From Candidatus Campbelliibacteriota bacterium (GTDB lineage: Bacteria > Patescibacteriota > Minisyncoccia > Phycocordibacterales > GCA-2747955), in NCBI GenBank assembly GCA_002747955.1, contig PDQZ01000009.1, positions 64,949 through 101,496 on the forward strand: a DNA stretch of 36,548 bases. Reading direction: 5' to 3'. The position numbers were made by a program, and so were the translations under genes. Under the pieces are notes generated by a model. It saw only the letters and a program-made list of their open reading frames with translations. It ran no database searches and was not told the origin of the DNA. Below, one piece after another: positions 14,696-22,147 of the stretch. The number at the start of each line of letters is the position of its first letter. The first letter of the stretch is position 1.

Positions 14696-15118
14696 ATGAA
14701 ATACATTGGCATTGATTATGGAAAAAAAAATATCGGACTTGCAATCTCTGACAGTTCAGGTTGTGTTGCAATGCCTTTTGGGGTTTACAGCAATAGTCAA
14801 GATTTTACACAAAAGTTTTTTGAAATCTTAGAAAAAGAAAAAATCTCTGAAGTGGTCATTGGGCAATCACTTAATCAAAAAGGGCGGGAGAATCAAATCA
14901 ATTCTGAAATCAAAGAATTTGCCCAAAAAGTTTCTCAAAAACACAAAGTTCATTTTGTAAATGAAATTTTCACTTCAATGGAATCAAAATGGGGAATAGA
15001 AAAAAACATCAGACGTGACTTTAAAAAATCAAAAAAACAAAACAAAGAAAAAAGAGTTGACGATAAAGCAGCAACCATGATTTTAAAAACTTTTTTGGAA
15101 AAGAAAAATAATTTTTAA
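14696..15118 (+). CDS. ruvX: RuvX/YqgF-family Holliday-junction resolvase-like nuclease
   Basis: The 140-residue protein has the RNase H-like fold signature of YqgF: IGIDYGKKNIGLAISD (residues 4-19) with the first catalytic Asp, VVIGQSLNQKG with the conserved glycine, NEIFTSMES in place of the usual DERLTT, and RVDDKAATMIL with the last acidic pair. In this family it is linked to processing of the 16S rRNA 5' end and to resolution of recombination junctions. The change from DER to NEI weakens the middle motif, though the Glu is retained. It ends before a bidirectional terminator. Confidence 0.9.
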   Translation: MKYIGIDYGKKNIGLAISDSSGCVAMPFGVYSNSQDFTQKFFEILEKEKISEVVIGQSLNQKGRENQINSEIKEFAQKVSQKHKVHFVNEIFTSMESKWGIEKNIRRDFKKSKKQNKEKRVDDKAATMILKTFLEKKNNF

Positions 15119-15158
15119 AAAATTTCCAAAAATTTGAACAAGCACAAAACACATTAAA

Positions 15159-15183
15159 AAAGCCGGCTTAAAAAGCCGGCTTT
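15159..15183. terminator. Bidirectional terminator
   Basis: AGCCGGCTT at 15161-15169 pairs with AAGCCGGCT at 15173-15181. A-rich sequence precedes and T-rich sequence follows. The last codons of the minus-strand gene (KPAF and stop) lie inside the hairpin. Confidence 0.85.
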
Positions 15184-15443
15184 GGTTTATTTTTTTTCTT
15201 TTTTCTCCACTCAAAAGAGGTTTCAGAAACAGAAGTGTGTGTTTCTGGATAAATAATTTCTCTTCTTTTGAAAAACAAAAAAATCGTATATTCTGTTTTT
15301 ATAGGTTTTTGATGATTGCATACTTGTCCTTTGTAAGTATGATTAAAAATCTCAGCAGAACTTCTTCCATAAGTCACACTGATATCTCTATCAACCTCTC
15401 CAATTAAAGCACCACATTGACGACAAAAGATCGGCAAGCTCAT
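15168..15443 (-). CDS. Small CxxC...CxH protein, copy 2
   Basis: I do not recognise this 91-residue protein. It starts MSLPIFCRQCGALIGEVD, with a CxxC at 7-10, and has GQVCNHQKP near 40-48, which together could bind one zinc ion. The C-terminus is basic (WRKKKKNKPKP). The pattern CxxC-x3-IGE ... GxxCxH ... F-x-F-hydrophobic ... P is shared with the gene just upstream, so the two are tandem paralogs. A GGGAG Shine-Dalgarno lies 5 bases before the ATG. The two genes are 28 bases apart and probably form one transcript ending at the hairpin that overlaps this stop. Confidence 0.72.
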   Translation of the reverse strand: MSLPIFCRQCGALIGEVDRDISVTYGRSSAEIFNHTYKGQVCNHQKPIKTEYTIFLFFKRREIIYPETHTSVSETSFEWRKKKKNKPKPAF

Positions 15444-15471
15444 TTTTTACTCCCATTTTATTTTAAGTTTA

Positions 15472-15864
15472 CTAAAATTTTTTTCCATTATTATTTTCAA
15501 AAAAATTTCCGCCTCCAATAAGCCCGAAATTTTTTGAAATCAAAAGCTTCCAGCTAAAGAAAATCTCATAATGATTTTCTTTAACAGTAAGACCTCTTTT
15601 TTTGAAATACAGCATACACAAAAGAACCAAAAATTTATTTTTCGGACCAATGTAAAAAAGCTTTGTGTGTTCAAAATTAAACTTTGGAAAACACACAATT
15701 TGTTTTTTTACAAGATTAAAAAATAAATTCTCCTCTTTTTTCACAAAAGGATCGTGTTTGCAATATTTACCTTTTGGATGAAAAACCAAGTCTCCTTGAT
15801 AGAAAACTTCGTTAATTTCACCAATTACTCTTCTACAACAAGAGCAAGTAATTTTGGTTTTCAT
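15472..15864 (-). CDS. Small CxxC...CxH protein, copy 1
   Basis: The 130-residue protein is of unknown function. Residues 1-60 parallel its downstream neighbour: TCSCCRRVIGEIN (CxxC at 8-11), GKYCKHDPF (CxH), and NLFFNLVKKQIVCFP. The longer C-terminal part (PKNKFLVLLCMLYFKKRGLTV and on) is hydrophobic and basic without a clear membrane helix and has no match I know. It has a perfect AGGAGGT Shine-Dalgarno and a TTGACA-16-TATGAT promoter, making it the best example in the window of a led, Shine-Dalgarno gene. A zinc ribbon is inferred from the cysteines and histidine. Confidence 0.72.
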   Translation of the reverse strand: MKTKITCSCCRRVIGEINEVFYQGDLVFHPKGKYCKHDPFVKKEENLFFNLVKKQIVCFPKFNFEHTKLFYIGPKNKFLVLLCMLYFKKRGLTVKENHYEIFFSWKLLISKNFGLIGGGNFFENNNGKKF

Positions 15865-15895
15865 TTTTACCTCCTTTTTTAACTAAACTTTATTT

Positions 15896-15923
15896 ATCAT
15901 ATCATTTTTAATTTTTATGTCAA
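15896..15923 (-). promoter_or_regulatory. Consensus promoter of the CxxC pair, with possible operator
   Basis: On the minus strand: TTGACA, 16 bases, TATGAT, then a leader of about 25 bases with AGGAGGT. Just upstream of the -35 lies an inverted repeat, GAAAATCA-7-TGATTTTC (15931-15953), a plausible regulator-binding site. Confidence 0.65.
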
Positions 15924-15975
15924 TGGTAGAAAATCAGTTTCGATGATTTTCGACCAAAACAAAAAATAAAACATA

Positions 15976-16010
15976 AAAAAACAAGCCTAAATATAACAAG
16001 CTTGTTTTTT
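15976..16010 (-). terminator. Terminator of rpsO
   Basis: AAAAACAAGC and GCTTGTTTTT arms around a 14-base loop; on the minus strand the right arm runs into T7. It overlaps the rpsO stop codon. Confidence 0.75.
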
Positions 16011-16275
16011 ATTTTTTCAATCCAAGTTTTTCTGCTGTTTCTTCCCAAGTTTTTAAATCTTTTCTTTTTAAGTATTTGATTAGTTTTCTTCTGTCTGCAA
16101 TCATTTGTAACAAACCTCTTGTTGAGTGTAAGTCTTTTTTGTTTGTTTTCAAGTGTTCAGCAAGGTTGTCTATTTTTTCTGATAAAATAGCAATTTGTGA
16201 GGCAGTTGATCCTGTATCTTTAGAATCAGCTCCAATTTTTTCTAATCCTTTTTTTGTTAATTCTGTTTTTGACAT
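16009..16275 (-). CDS. rpsO: Small ribosomal subunit protein uS15
   Basis: The 88-residue protein has the normal uS15 length and signature: DTGSTASQIAILSEKIDNLAEHLKTNKKD, then HSTRGLLQMIADRRKLIKYLK. uS15 binds the three-way junction of 16S rRNA helices 20-22 and nucleates the platform. The gene is monocistronic on the minus strand and divergent from the SpoU methyltransferase gene. Its -10 (TGgTAAAAT) ends 6 bases before ATG, leaving no leader in which the autoregulatory structures known from other bacteria could form. Confidence 0.97.
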   Translation of the reverse strand: MSKTELTKKGLEKIGADSKDTGSTASQIAILSEKIDNLAEHLKTNKKDLHSTRGLLQMIADRRKLIKYLKRKDLKTWEETAEKLGLKK

Positions 16276-16281
16276 AGCGAT

Positions 16282-16290
16282 ATTTTACCA
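16282..16290 (-). promoter_or_regulatory. Extended -10 (TGgTAAAAT) for rpsO
   Basis: On the minus strand the box ends exactly 6 bases before the ATG at 16275. Confidence 0.68.
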
Positions 16291-16312
16291 TATTTTCCAA
16301 AAAATAAAAGTG

Positions 16313-16321
16313 TGTTAGAAT
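16313..16321 (+). promoter_or_regulatory. Extended -10 (TGtTAGAAT) for the SpoU methyltransferase
   Basis: The box ends exactly 6 bases before the ATG at 16328, 22 bases from the divergent rpsO box. Confidence 0.62.
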
Positions 16322-16327
16322 ATAAAA

Positions 16328-17077
16328 ATGGATAAAATGCAAATAACAGAAAGATTTCATCAAGCCCGAAAGGGCAAAGAACAGTTTATTCTACTTGAAG
16401 GAATACACGCTTTCAAACACGCTTTCAAGTTTGGAGCAGTTTTTGAAGAAATAGTTTACGCAGACAAAGAACAAATGCAAAACTTACAAAAAAATGTTTT
16501 AAAAAAAGAAATCAAAGATTTTCTTTTTGAAAATGGAAAACTTCTAGAAGAACAAGAATTTCAAAAACTTATTCCTTACGACATCCGTTCAAAAGTTTTA
16601 GCAATTGTTAAAAAACCAAAATACAGTTTAGAAAAAATTTCTGAAAACAAACCTGTTGTTTTTTTAGAAAATCCAGCCAATCCAGAAAACATCGGAATGT
16701 CAGTCAGAGTGGCAGCAGCATTTGGAGCAGGAGCTTTAATTGTCGACGGAAGAATTTCTCCTTTTTCAGCATCAGTAATCAGAGCATCAGCAGGGCTTGT
16801 TTTTGCTTTACCTGTGTTTTTAATCAAAGATTTTTCAGAAATCAAAAATTTGCAAAACCGAACTATTATTGTGGCAGATCCGGAAGGGCAGAGTATTAAA
16901 GAAAATATTTTAGAAAAAAAATCAATCATCATTTTCGGAACAGAAAGAGAAGGCGTTTCTGAAAACTTAAAAAATCTTTCAGACAAAATGATCAAACTTG
17001 ATATGCAAAGTGGTGTTTCGTCATTAAACTTAGCAACTTCCGTTTCAGCCTTTTTGTTTTCAGGAAGTTTTAAGTAA
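16328..17077 (+). CDS. TrmH/SpoU-family RNA 2'-O-methyltransferase
   Basis: The 249-residue protein has an N-terminal substrate-binding part and a SPOUT catalytic domain from about residue 108. Motif 1 is NPANPENIGMSVRVAAAFGA (with the catalytic-type Asn/Arg), motif 2 is IIIFGTEREGVS, and motif 3 is SGVSSLNLATSVSAFLF, forming the trefoil-knot SAM site. It should methylate a ribose in tRNA or rRNA. It is distinct from the second SpoU enzyme at 22148, which is closer to RlmB, so the exact target of this one is open. Confidence 0.88.
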   Translation: MDKMQITERFHQARKGKEQFILLEGIHAFKHAFKFGAVFEEIVYADKEQMQNLQKNVLKKEIKDFLFENGKLLEEQEFQKLIPYDIRSKVLAIVKKPKYSLEKISENKPVVFLENPANPENIGMSVRVAAAFGAGALIVDGRISPFSASVIRASAGLVFALPVFLIKDFSEIKNLQNRTIIVADPEGQSIKENILEKKSIIIFGTEREGVSENLKNLSDKMIKLDMQSGVSSLNLATSVSAFLFSGSFK

Positions 17078-17092
17078 TTTTTTTCTTTTTTG

Positions 17093-17127
17093 GCCCGAAA
17101 ATTGCGGAGCAATTTTCGGGCTTTTTC
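17093..17127 (+). terminator. Intrinsic terminator
   Basis: GCCCGAAAATTGC at 17093-17105 pairs perfectly with 17109-17121 around a GGA loop, followed by T5. Confidence 0.92.
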
Positions 17128-17166
17128 TTTTGATTTAATCTTAAAAGTGATATAATAAGTTTAATA

Positions 17167-17172
17167 TATAAT
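17167..17172 (+). promoter_or_regulatory. -10 box for the large ATPase
   Basis: TATAAT ends 8 bases before the ATG at 17181. A second candidate, TGaTATAAT, lies at 17148-17156. Confidence 0.5.
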
Positions 17173-17180
17173 AATTTAAT

Positions 17181-20100
17181 ATGGGACCAAATTTAGAAAA
17201 ACCAATTTCAAATCCAAAAGAAGATTTAAATAATTTTAAACAAAGCGTTGAAAGAAAATCAATGGCAAATTTTGGAAATTCTTTTGAAAAAATTTCTGAA
17301 AACAAACAAAAAGAAGCAGTTCAAAATGTTGTTGAAGAATATATCAAACAGGACAATCCAGAAAACTTCGACCCTGAGTTTTTAGACAAACAAGAAGACG
17401 CCGAAAGAATTGTTCTTGCTCTTTCTCCCGAAGAAGATGACGAAAAAATCTCAGCCCTTTTAGGTTCTGTCCAAAAAAACGGAATTAGAAACACTATTCA
17501 CGCTATTGAAAAAACCGAATCATTTCATATTCAAGACGACTTTCATCGTTTTTTAGTTCAGTATATCAAAGAAGGTTATAAGTCAGATATTCACGAACTT
17601 TCTCCGCTTTACCCAGGGCTTCATATGACTTTGTTTGAAGTTTCTTTGCCCGCTTTTGAAGATGAAAAAGAAAAAGAAAAAAAACTAGAAGAAATTTTAT
17701 CATCAATGGAACAGTTTTATGCTGGTATGTTTTCGGTTGCTGATGTTGGGAAGAATAAAGAAAAATATTTTTCAATTGAAATTGCATATCCTCAGGGACG
17801 AGCCGAAGTTGTCTTTTTCTGTGCTGTTCCAAATGAAAAGAAAAATATTTTTAAAAATCAACTTTTAGCTATTTTTCCCAAAGCATCGGTTAAGGAAATT
17901 ACAGATGATTACAATATTTTTAATAAACAAAAACATATTGCTTATGCAGATGTTGATTTTGAAAAATCAGATATTTTGCCGATTAAAACTTACAAACAGT
18001 TAAACTATGATCCATTAAATATCATTTTAAAATCATTTTCAAATTTAGCTGTTGCTGAAGGAGCAGCCATTCAGCTGGTTTTGTCTCCAGCTTCATCAAA
18101 AGTAAACGACAAAGCCGTCAAAGCTCTTGATAAAGTCCAAAAAGGAGAAGATATTAAAACTTCTTTGGAAATTAAAAACGAATCAATTTTTTCAGGATTT
18201 GGTTTAGGAGTAAAAGAAATACTTTTTCCGAAAAAAGATGGTGAGAAAGAAATCAAAGACGGAGAAAAAAGAGGGTTGATAGCCGAAGAAATCCGTAACA
18301 AAAACTCTTCAAGATTTTACAAAACAAATTTAAGATTAATAGCTGCTGGAAACTCTCAATATCAAGCAGATGCTATTTTGTTGGAGCTTGAATCTGCTTT
18401 TAACCAGTTTGAACATCCAAATGGAAACAAATTTGTTTTTCACAAAGTTGAAAATAAAAATAAATTAAATATAAAAGTCCAAGATTATACTTACAGAGTT
18501 TTTGATAAAAATACTTTTATATACTTGAACACAACAGAGTTAACTTCGATTTTTCATTTCCCTTATGTGGCACTGAAAGCAGGAGACAACTTGTCTGTTT
18601 CATCTTTCACTTCATCAGGAGTTTCAAAAAAGTTAATGTCAGAAGCTCAAAGATATGGACAAAATCAAAATGCTGGACAAAATAACAGTCAGAGTACTCA
18701 AAAAAGAACTGCTTTTTCATTTGGTCAACAAGAAAAAAAGAAAGTTGAACAAAATCAAAATGATTTTGTTCAAAAAGTTCAAACAGAAAACTCTCAATCA
18801 GAGCCAAAAGTCGAACCAAAAACTGAAGTGCAAAATTCTGGAATTGATAACTTTGTTTTAGAAAAACCAAAAGATGATTGGACAATAAAAGGAGACGGTT
18901 TTGTTTTTGAAACAAAGCAAAGAGCAAAAACACAAGAAGAGGAATATATGGAAGATTTTGGGGATGACTTTGCTGATGGTTCAAGTTTTATCAAGAGCGA
19001 TGAGTCAAAAGTTAAACCAAAAACAAAAGAAGAAAATATAAATTCTGAAATTTTAGATTTTCAAAAGAAAGTTTTAGAACAAAATCAAAAAAATATTGAA
19101 AAGAAAAATCAGATTTTACAAAATCAAAATTTAAATCAAAACCAAAACAAAATTCAAAAAGAAAATCAAACTGATTTTCAAAACAAACCAAAACCAAATA
19201 TTCCAAAAAAAGAAAGCCCAAAAAACACAAGTGCTTCTTTTGAAAACCTGGGTGATGCATCTTTTAAAAATGAAAAACCAATTTTGCTTGGTTTTAACGA
19301 TCACCAAGGTGTGAAAACTGATATTTATATGAAGGCAGTTGATCGTATGAAACACATGTATGTTGTTGGTAAGTCGGGAACTGGTAAAACATCGATTTTG
19401 AAAAATATGGTTGTCCAAGATATTCAAAACGGAGACGGGGTTTGTTTTATCGATCCGCACGGTTCTGATATTCAAGATATTTTAGCTCAAATTCCACCTG
19501 AAAGATACGATGATGTGATTTATTTTGATCCAACTAACTTGGAAAAGCCAATGGGGCTGAATATGATGGAATATGACGTGACTCATCCTGAACAAAAATC
19601 TTTTGTGGTTGATGAGCTTTTGGGAATTTTCAAAAAACTTTATTCATCTGTTCCAGAGTCAATGGGTCCTGCTTTTGAACAATACTTCAGAAATGCCACA
19701 ATGCTTGTTTTGGAAGATCCACAAAGTGGAAACACAATGGTTGAAATTTCAAGAGTTTTGTCTGATGAGGAGTTCAGAAACATGAAACTTTCTCGATGTA
19801 AAAATATGATTGTAAAACAGTTTTGGGAAAAAATTGCCACACAAGCAGGTGGAGAATCAGAGCTTGCAAACATTGTGCCTTATATTACAAACAAGTTCGA
19901 TGTATTTTTATCAAACGACTTTTTGCGGCCAATTATCGCACAAGAAAAATCAGCTTTCAATTTTAGAGACATTATGGACCAAAGAAAAATCTTGCTTGTA
20001 AATATGTCAAAAGGAAAGTTAGGAGATATAAACGCAAACCTAATCGGCCTTATTATTGTTGGAAAAATTTTAATGGCAGCCTTGTCTCGTGTTGACTCGC

Positions 20101-20567
20101 TTGATTCAAACTTACCACCATTTTATTTGTACATAGATGAGTTCCAAAACGTTACAACAGATTCTATTTCACAGATTTTGTCAGAGGCGCGTAAGTATAA
20201 ACTTTCGTTAAATATTGCTCATCAGTTTATTTCACAAATTGACGAGGGAATTCGAGATGCTGTTTTTGGAAACGTGGGTTCAATGGCAATTTTCAGGGTA
20301 GGTCCAGAAGATGCAGAATTTTTGGAAAAACAAGTAGCACCTACATTTGGGGCAAACGATATTATGAATTTAAAAAACTGGAATTGTTACATTAAAATGC
20401 TGGTTGATGGGGAACCTCAAAAAGCATTTAACTTGGCTACTTATCCACCAAAATCAGGTGATGCAAAAGTTCGAGAATATTTGAAACAAATGTCGATTGA
20501 AAAATATGGTCGACCTCGAGAGGAGATTGAAAACGAAGTGATGGAGAAATTTAAAACATTAATCTAA
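17181..20567 (+). CDS. Large TraG/VirD4-HerA-type ATPase with Q/N-rich linker
   Basis: The 1128-residue protein has three parts. Residues 1-490 form a folded-looking region of unknown family without membrane helices. Residues about 492-690 are low-complexity, rich in Gln, Asn and Lys (for example QNQNLNQNQNK). Residues about 700-1128 are a P-loop ATPase: Walker A GKSGTGKTS (from 730), FIDPHGSD, Walker B YIDEFQN (984-990) and the ISQILSEARKYKLSLNIAHQ helix, as in conjugative coupling proteins and HerA-like translocases. It may move DNA or protein through the envelope. No relaxase or other mating-channel genes are nearby, so a role in uptake or pilus-linked transport is as likely as conjugation. 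The gene is a single unit ending at a terminator. Confidence 0.82.
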   Translation: MGPNLEKPISNPKEDLNNFKQSVERKSMANFGNSFEKISENKQKEAVQNVVEEYIKQDNPENFDPEFLDKQEDAERIVLALSPEEDDEKISALLGSVQKNGIRNTIHAIEKTESFHIQDDFHRFLVQYIKEGYKSDIHELSPLYPGLHMTLFEVSLPAFEDEKEKEKKLEEILSSMEQFYAGMFSVADVGKNKEKYFSIEIAYPQGRAEVVFFCAVPNEKKNIFKNQLLAIFPKASVKEITDDYNIFNKQKHIAYADVDFEKSDILPIKTYKQLNYDPLNIILKSFSNLAVAEGAAIQLVLSPASSKVNDKAVKALDKVQKGEDIKTSLEIKNESIFSGFGLGVKEILFPKKDGEKEIKDGEKRGLIAEEIRNKNSSRFYKTNLRLIAAGNSQYQADAILLELESAFNQFEHPNGNKFVFHKVENKNKLNIKVQDYTYRVFDKNTFIYLNTTELTSIFHFPYVALKAGDNLSVSSFTSSGVSKKLMSEAQRYGQNQNAGQNNSQSTQKRTAFSFGQQEKKKVEQNQNDFVQKVQTENSQSEPKVEPKTEVQNSGIDNFVLEKPKDDWTIKGDGFVFETKQRAKTQEEEYMEDFGDDFADGSSFIKSDESKVKPKTKEENINSEILDFQKKVLEQNQKNIEKKNQILQNQNLNQNQNKIQKENQTDFQNKPKPNIPKKESPKNTSASFENLGDASFKNEKPILLGFNDHQGVKTDIYMKAVDRMKHMYVVGKSGTGKTSILKNMVVQDIQNGDGVCFIDPHGSDIQDILAQIPPERYDDVIYFDPTNLEKPMGLNMMEYDVTHPEQKSFVVDELLGIFKKLYSSVPESMGPAFEQYFRNATMLVLEDPQSGNTMVEISRVLSDEEFRNMKLSRCKNMIVKQFWEKIATQAGGESELANIVPYITNKFDVFLSNDFLRPIIAQEKSAFNFRDIMDQRKILLVNMSKGKLGDINANLIGLIIVGKILMAALSRVDSLDSNLPPFYLYIDEFQNVTTDSISQILSEARKYKLSLNIAHQFISQIDEGIRDAVFGNVGSMAIFRVGPEDAEFLEKQVAPTFGANDIMNLKNWNCYIKMLVDGEPQKAFNLATYPPKSGDAKVREYLKQMSIEKYGRPREEIENEVMEKFKTLI

Positions 20568-20603
20568 AACAAAAAACACAATAAAATTGTGTTTTTTGTT
20601 TTT
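20566..20603 (+). terminator. Intrinsic terminator
   Basis: AAAACAAAAAACACAAT pairs with ATTGTGTTTTTTGTTTT around an AAA loop; the left arm overlaps the ATPase stop. Confidence 0.85.
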
Positions 20604-20648
20604 GAAATGAAAGTTTAAGAATTTCGGTTTTTAATAAAAACTTTTTCA

Positions 20649-20676
20649 TTGCATATTTTTAAAAATATTGTATAAT
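20649..20676 (+). promoter_or_regulatory. -35/-10 promoter of the lipoprotein gene
   Basis: TTGCAT, 16 bases, TATAAT. The leader is about 45 bases and ends in GGGCAGGAGTTCACA before the ATG at 20729; GCC and GGGC can form a short hairpin next to the Shine-Dalgarno. Confidence 0.55.
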
Positions 20677-20728
20677 AAACCAATAATTTTTAATTAACAA
20701 AAGTTGCCTAAAAGGGCAGGAGTTCACA

Positions 20729-21493
20729 ATGAACATCAAAAAAATATTATCCTTTTTAATTTTCACGGCAATCCTATTGGGTTGCACATCTTTTTTGAAA
20801 GAAAAAGATTGGCAAAGCTTGAACTTTCAAGAAAAAATTTCTTATTGTTCTGATAAAATTGGAGATAAAACCCTAGTACAAATTTTACAAATGTATGGTA
20901 TTTCTCTGGATTTTTATGTAGATAACTTTAGAAGTTACAATGATAGTTTAAAAAGACCTGCATTTGAAAGAATTGATTTTTACAATAAGGTTAAAGACAG
21001 TAAATGTCTTTTATTTTTAGAGTTAGATTATAAAACATCTCTTGAGGCCGTTATTCACGAGGAATATTTTCAAAAAGACGCTTACGACTTAGGAGTAATT
21101 TATAATTACAATAAATCAAGCTTAAGACAAAGTATTTTACTTATAGGACAGAAAGCCGATATTGAAACACCTTACACGAAAGTAAAAGGTGAGGAAATGA
21201 ATTTACAAGAACAAAAAAATTATTGTTTAAGTAAAACAGAAGGCAGAACATATAATAAAATAAAAAGGGAGTTTGCAAAAAAGTATGAGTCACAAAAAAT
21301 ACCTCAAGAATGGTGGTGGCAAGAAATTTACTTTGAAGAAGATATTTTGTGTTTTTATTTTATAGAAAGTGCTTATGGAAAAAAATATAAAGACAGAGTC
21401 ATAGACTCCAGCACTTACGATAACATCAATCAGTATGTTAGTACTGATGTTATTAAAAAGATAAAAGAAAATAGAGCAAAAGATCTTTGGTAA
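20729..21493 (+). CDS. Putative lipoprotein with an internal duplication
   Basis: The 254-residue protein starts with a lipoprotein signal (KKILSFLIFTAILLGC, lipid-attachment Cys19). No known family was recognised. Two similar halves can be seen: N-x-Q-E-x4-Y-C occurs at residues 32-40 and again at 158-166 with identical spacing, each followed by (G)xxT and later by a second cysteine in a hydrophobic strand (KCLLFLE, Cys93; LCFYFIE, Cys208). Each half could hold one disulfide outside the cell. The second half has a tryptophan cluster (EWWWQE). The gene has its own led promoter with a GGAG Shine-Dalgarno, like the other unrecognised genes here, and a terminator. Confidence 0.8.
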   Translation: MNIKKILSFLIFTAILLGCTSFLKEKDWQSLNFQEKISYCSDKIGDKTLVQILQMYGISLDFYVDNFRSYNDSLKRPAFERIDFYNKVKDSKCLLFLELDYKTSLEAVIHEEYFQKDAYDLGVIYNYNKSSLRQSILLIGQKADIETPYTKVKGEEMNLQEQKNYCLSKTEGRTYNKIKREFAKKYESQKIPQEWWWQEIYFEEDILCFYFIESAYGKKYKDRVIDSSTYDNINQYVSTDVIKKIKENRAKDLW

Positions 21494-21496
21494 AAT

Positions 21497-21531
21497 TTTA
21501 AAACCCTACTTGCTTATGCAAGCAGGGTTTT
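21497..21531 (+). terminator. Intrinsic terminator of the lipoprotein gene
   Basis: AAACCCTACTTGC pairs with GCAAGCAGGGTTT with one A-C mismatch, then T7. Confidence 0.88.
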
Positions 21532-21540
21532 TTTAAAATT

Positions 21541-21581
21541 AAAAAATAAAACAGACCTTTAAGCCTGTTTTATTTTTTAAG
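21541..21581 (-). terminator. Terminator of rpsT
   Basis: AAAAATAAAACAG and CTGTTTTATTTTT arms around a 10-base loop; it overlaps the rpsT stop codon and reads into T residues on the minus strand. Confidence 0.72.
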
Positions 21582-21836
21582 TTCAACTATTTTTTTAGTT
21601 AACCTTGATTTTTTTCGAGCAGCATTATTTTTTTTGATAATTCCTCTTTTTGCTGCTTTGTCGATTGATTTGTAAAGACTTGGTAAAGCTTCTTCAGCTT
21701 TTTTTACATCTTTTTTCTTAATACTTGAAAGAAAGTTTTTGATTTCTTCTTTCATTGTTCTTGATCTTCTTAGATTGAAAATTCTTTTTCTTTCAGAAGA
21801 TTTTATTCTTTTTTTTGCTGATTTAATTATTGCCAT
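21570..21836 (-). CDS. rpsT: Small ribosomal subunit protein bS20
   Basis: The 88-residue, very basic helical protein starts MAIIKSAKKRIKSSERKRIFN and contains the bS20 patterns RSRTMKEEIKNF, AAKRGIIKKNNAARKKSRL. bS20 binds the 16S rRNA 5' domain and helix 44. The start is fixed by the family N-terminus. Its extended -10 (TGtTATAAT) lies 12 bases before ATG, so the leader is about 6 bases. tRNA-Arg lies upstream on the same strand. Confidence 0.96.
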   Translation of the reverse strand: MAIIKSAKKRIKSSERKRIFNLRRSRTMKEEIKNFLSSIKKKDVKKAEEALPSLYKSIDKAAKRGIIKKNNAARKKSRLTKKIVELKK

Positions 21837-21848
21837 AAATATTTAAAT

Positions 21849-21857
21849 ATTATAACA
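21849..21857 (-). promoter_or_regulatory. Extended -10 (TGtTATAAT) for rpsT
   Basis: On the minus strand the box ends 12 bases before the ATG at 21836. Confidence 0.6.
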
Positions 21858-21907
21858 GAAAGTTCAGAAAACACAATATTGTTTTTGCACAGGATTTTAA
21901 GCTTTTG

Positions 21908-21979
21908 TGCTTTCAGTAGGAATCGAACCTACATTACAAGTTCCGCAAACTTGGGTTTTATCCATTAAACTATGAAAGC
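21908..21979 (-). tRNA. tRNA-Arg, anticodon GCG
   Basis: The 72-base cloverleaf has acceptor GCTTTCA/TGAAAGC with discriminator A, D stem GTTT/AAAC, anticodon stem CAAGT/ACTTG with loop TTGCGGA, and T arm GTAGG-TTCGATT-CCTAC. The anticodon at positions 34-36 is GCG, reading CGC and CGU. CCA is not encoded (CAA follows), so it must be added. A TATAAT on the minus strand ends only 4 bases before the mature 5' end. Most bacteria read these codons with anticodon ACG edited to ICG. Confidence 0.93.
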
Positions 21980-22071
21980 ATAAATTATAAATCAAAAAAG
22001 TATTTATAGAGTTTTTGAAAAGCAATTTATAAAAGTATTTTATCACAAAAAATTAAAAAGGGAATAAAAAA

Positions 22072-22123
22072 GACCATTTTCGCGCTTTTTTAAATTAAAT
22101 ATTGAGCGAAAATGGGCTTTTTT
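22072..22123. terminator. Orphan hairpin between divergent tRNA-Arg and rlmB
   Basis: GACCATTTTCGCGC at 22072-22085 pairs with GAGCGAAAATGGGC at 22104-22117 (the core CCATTTTCGC is perfect) around an 18-base A/T loop, then T6. No gene upstream on the plus strand needs it, so it may block antisense or divergent transcription. Confidence 0.6.
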
Positions 22124-22132
22124 ATTTATTTA

Positions 22133-22141
22133 TGATAAAAT
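22133..22141 (+). promoter_or_regulatory. Extended -10 (TGaTAAAAT) for rlmB
   Basis: The box ends exactly 6 bases before the ATG at 22148. Confidence 0.65.
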
Positions 22142-22147
22142 GTTTTT

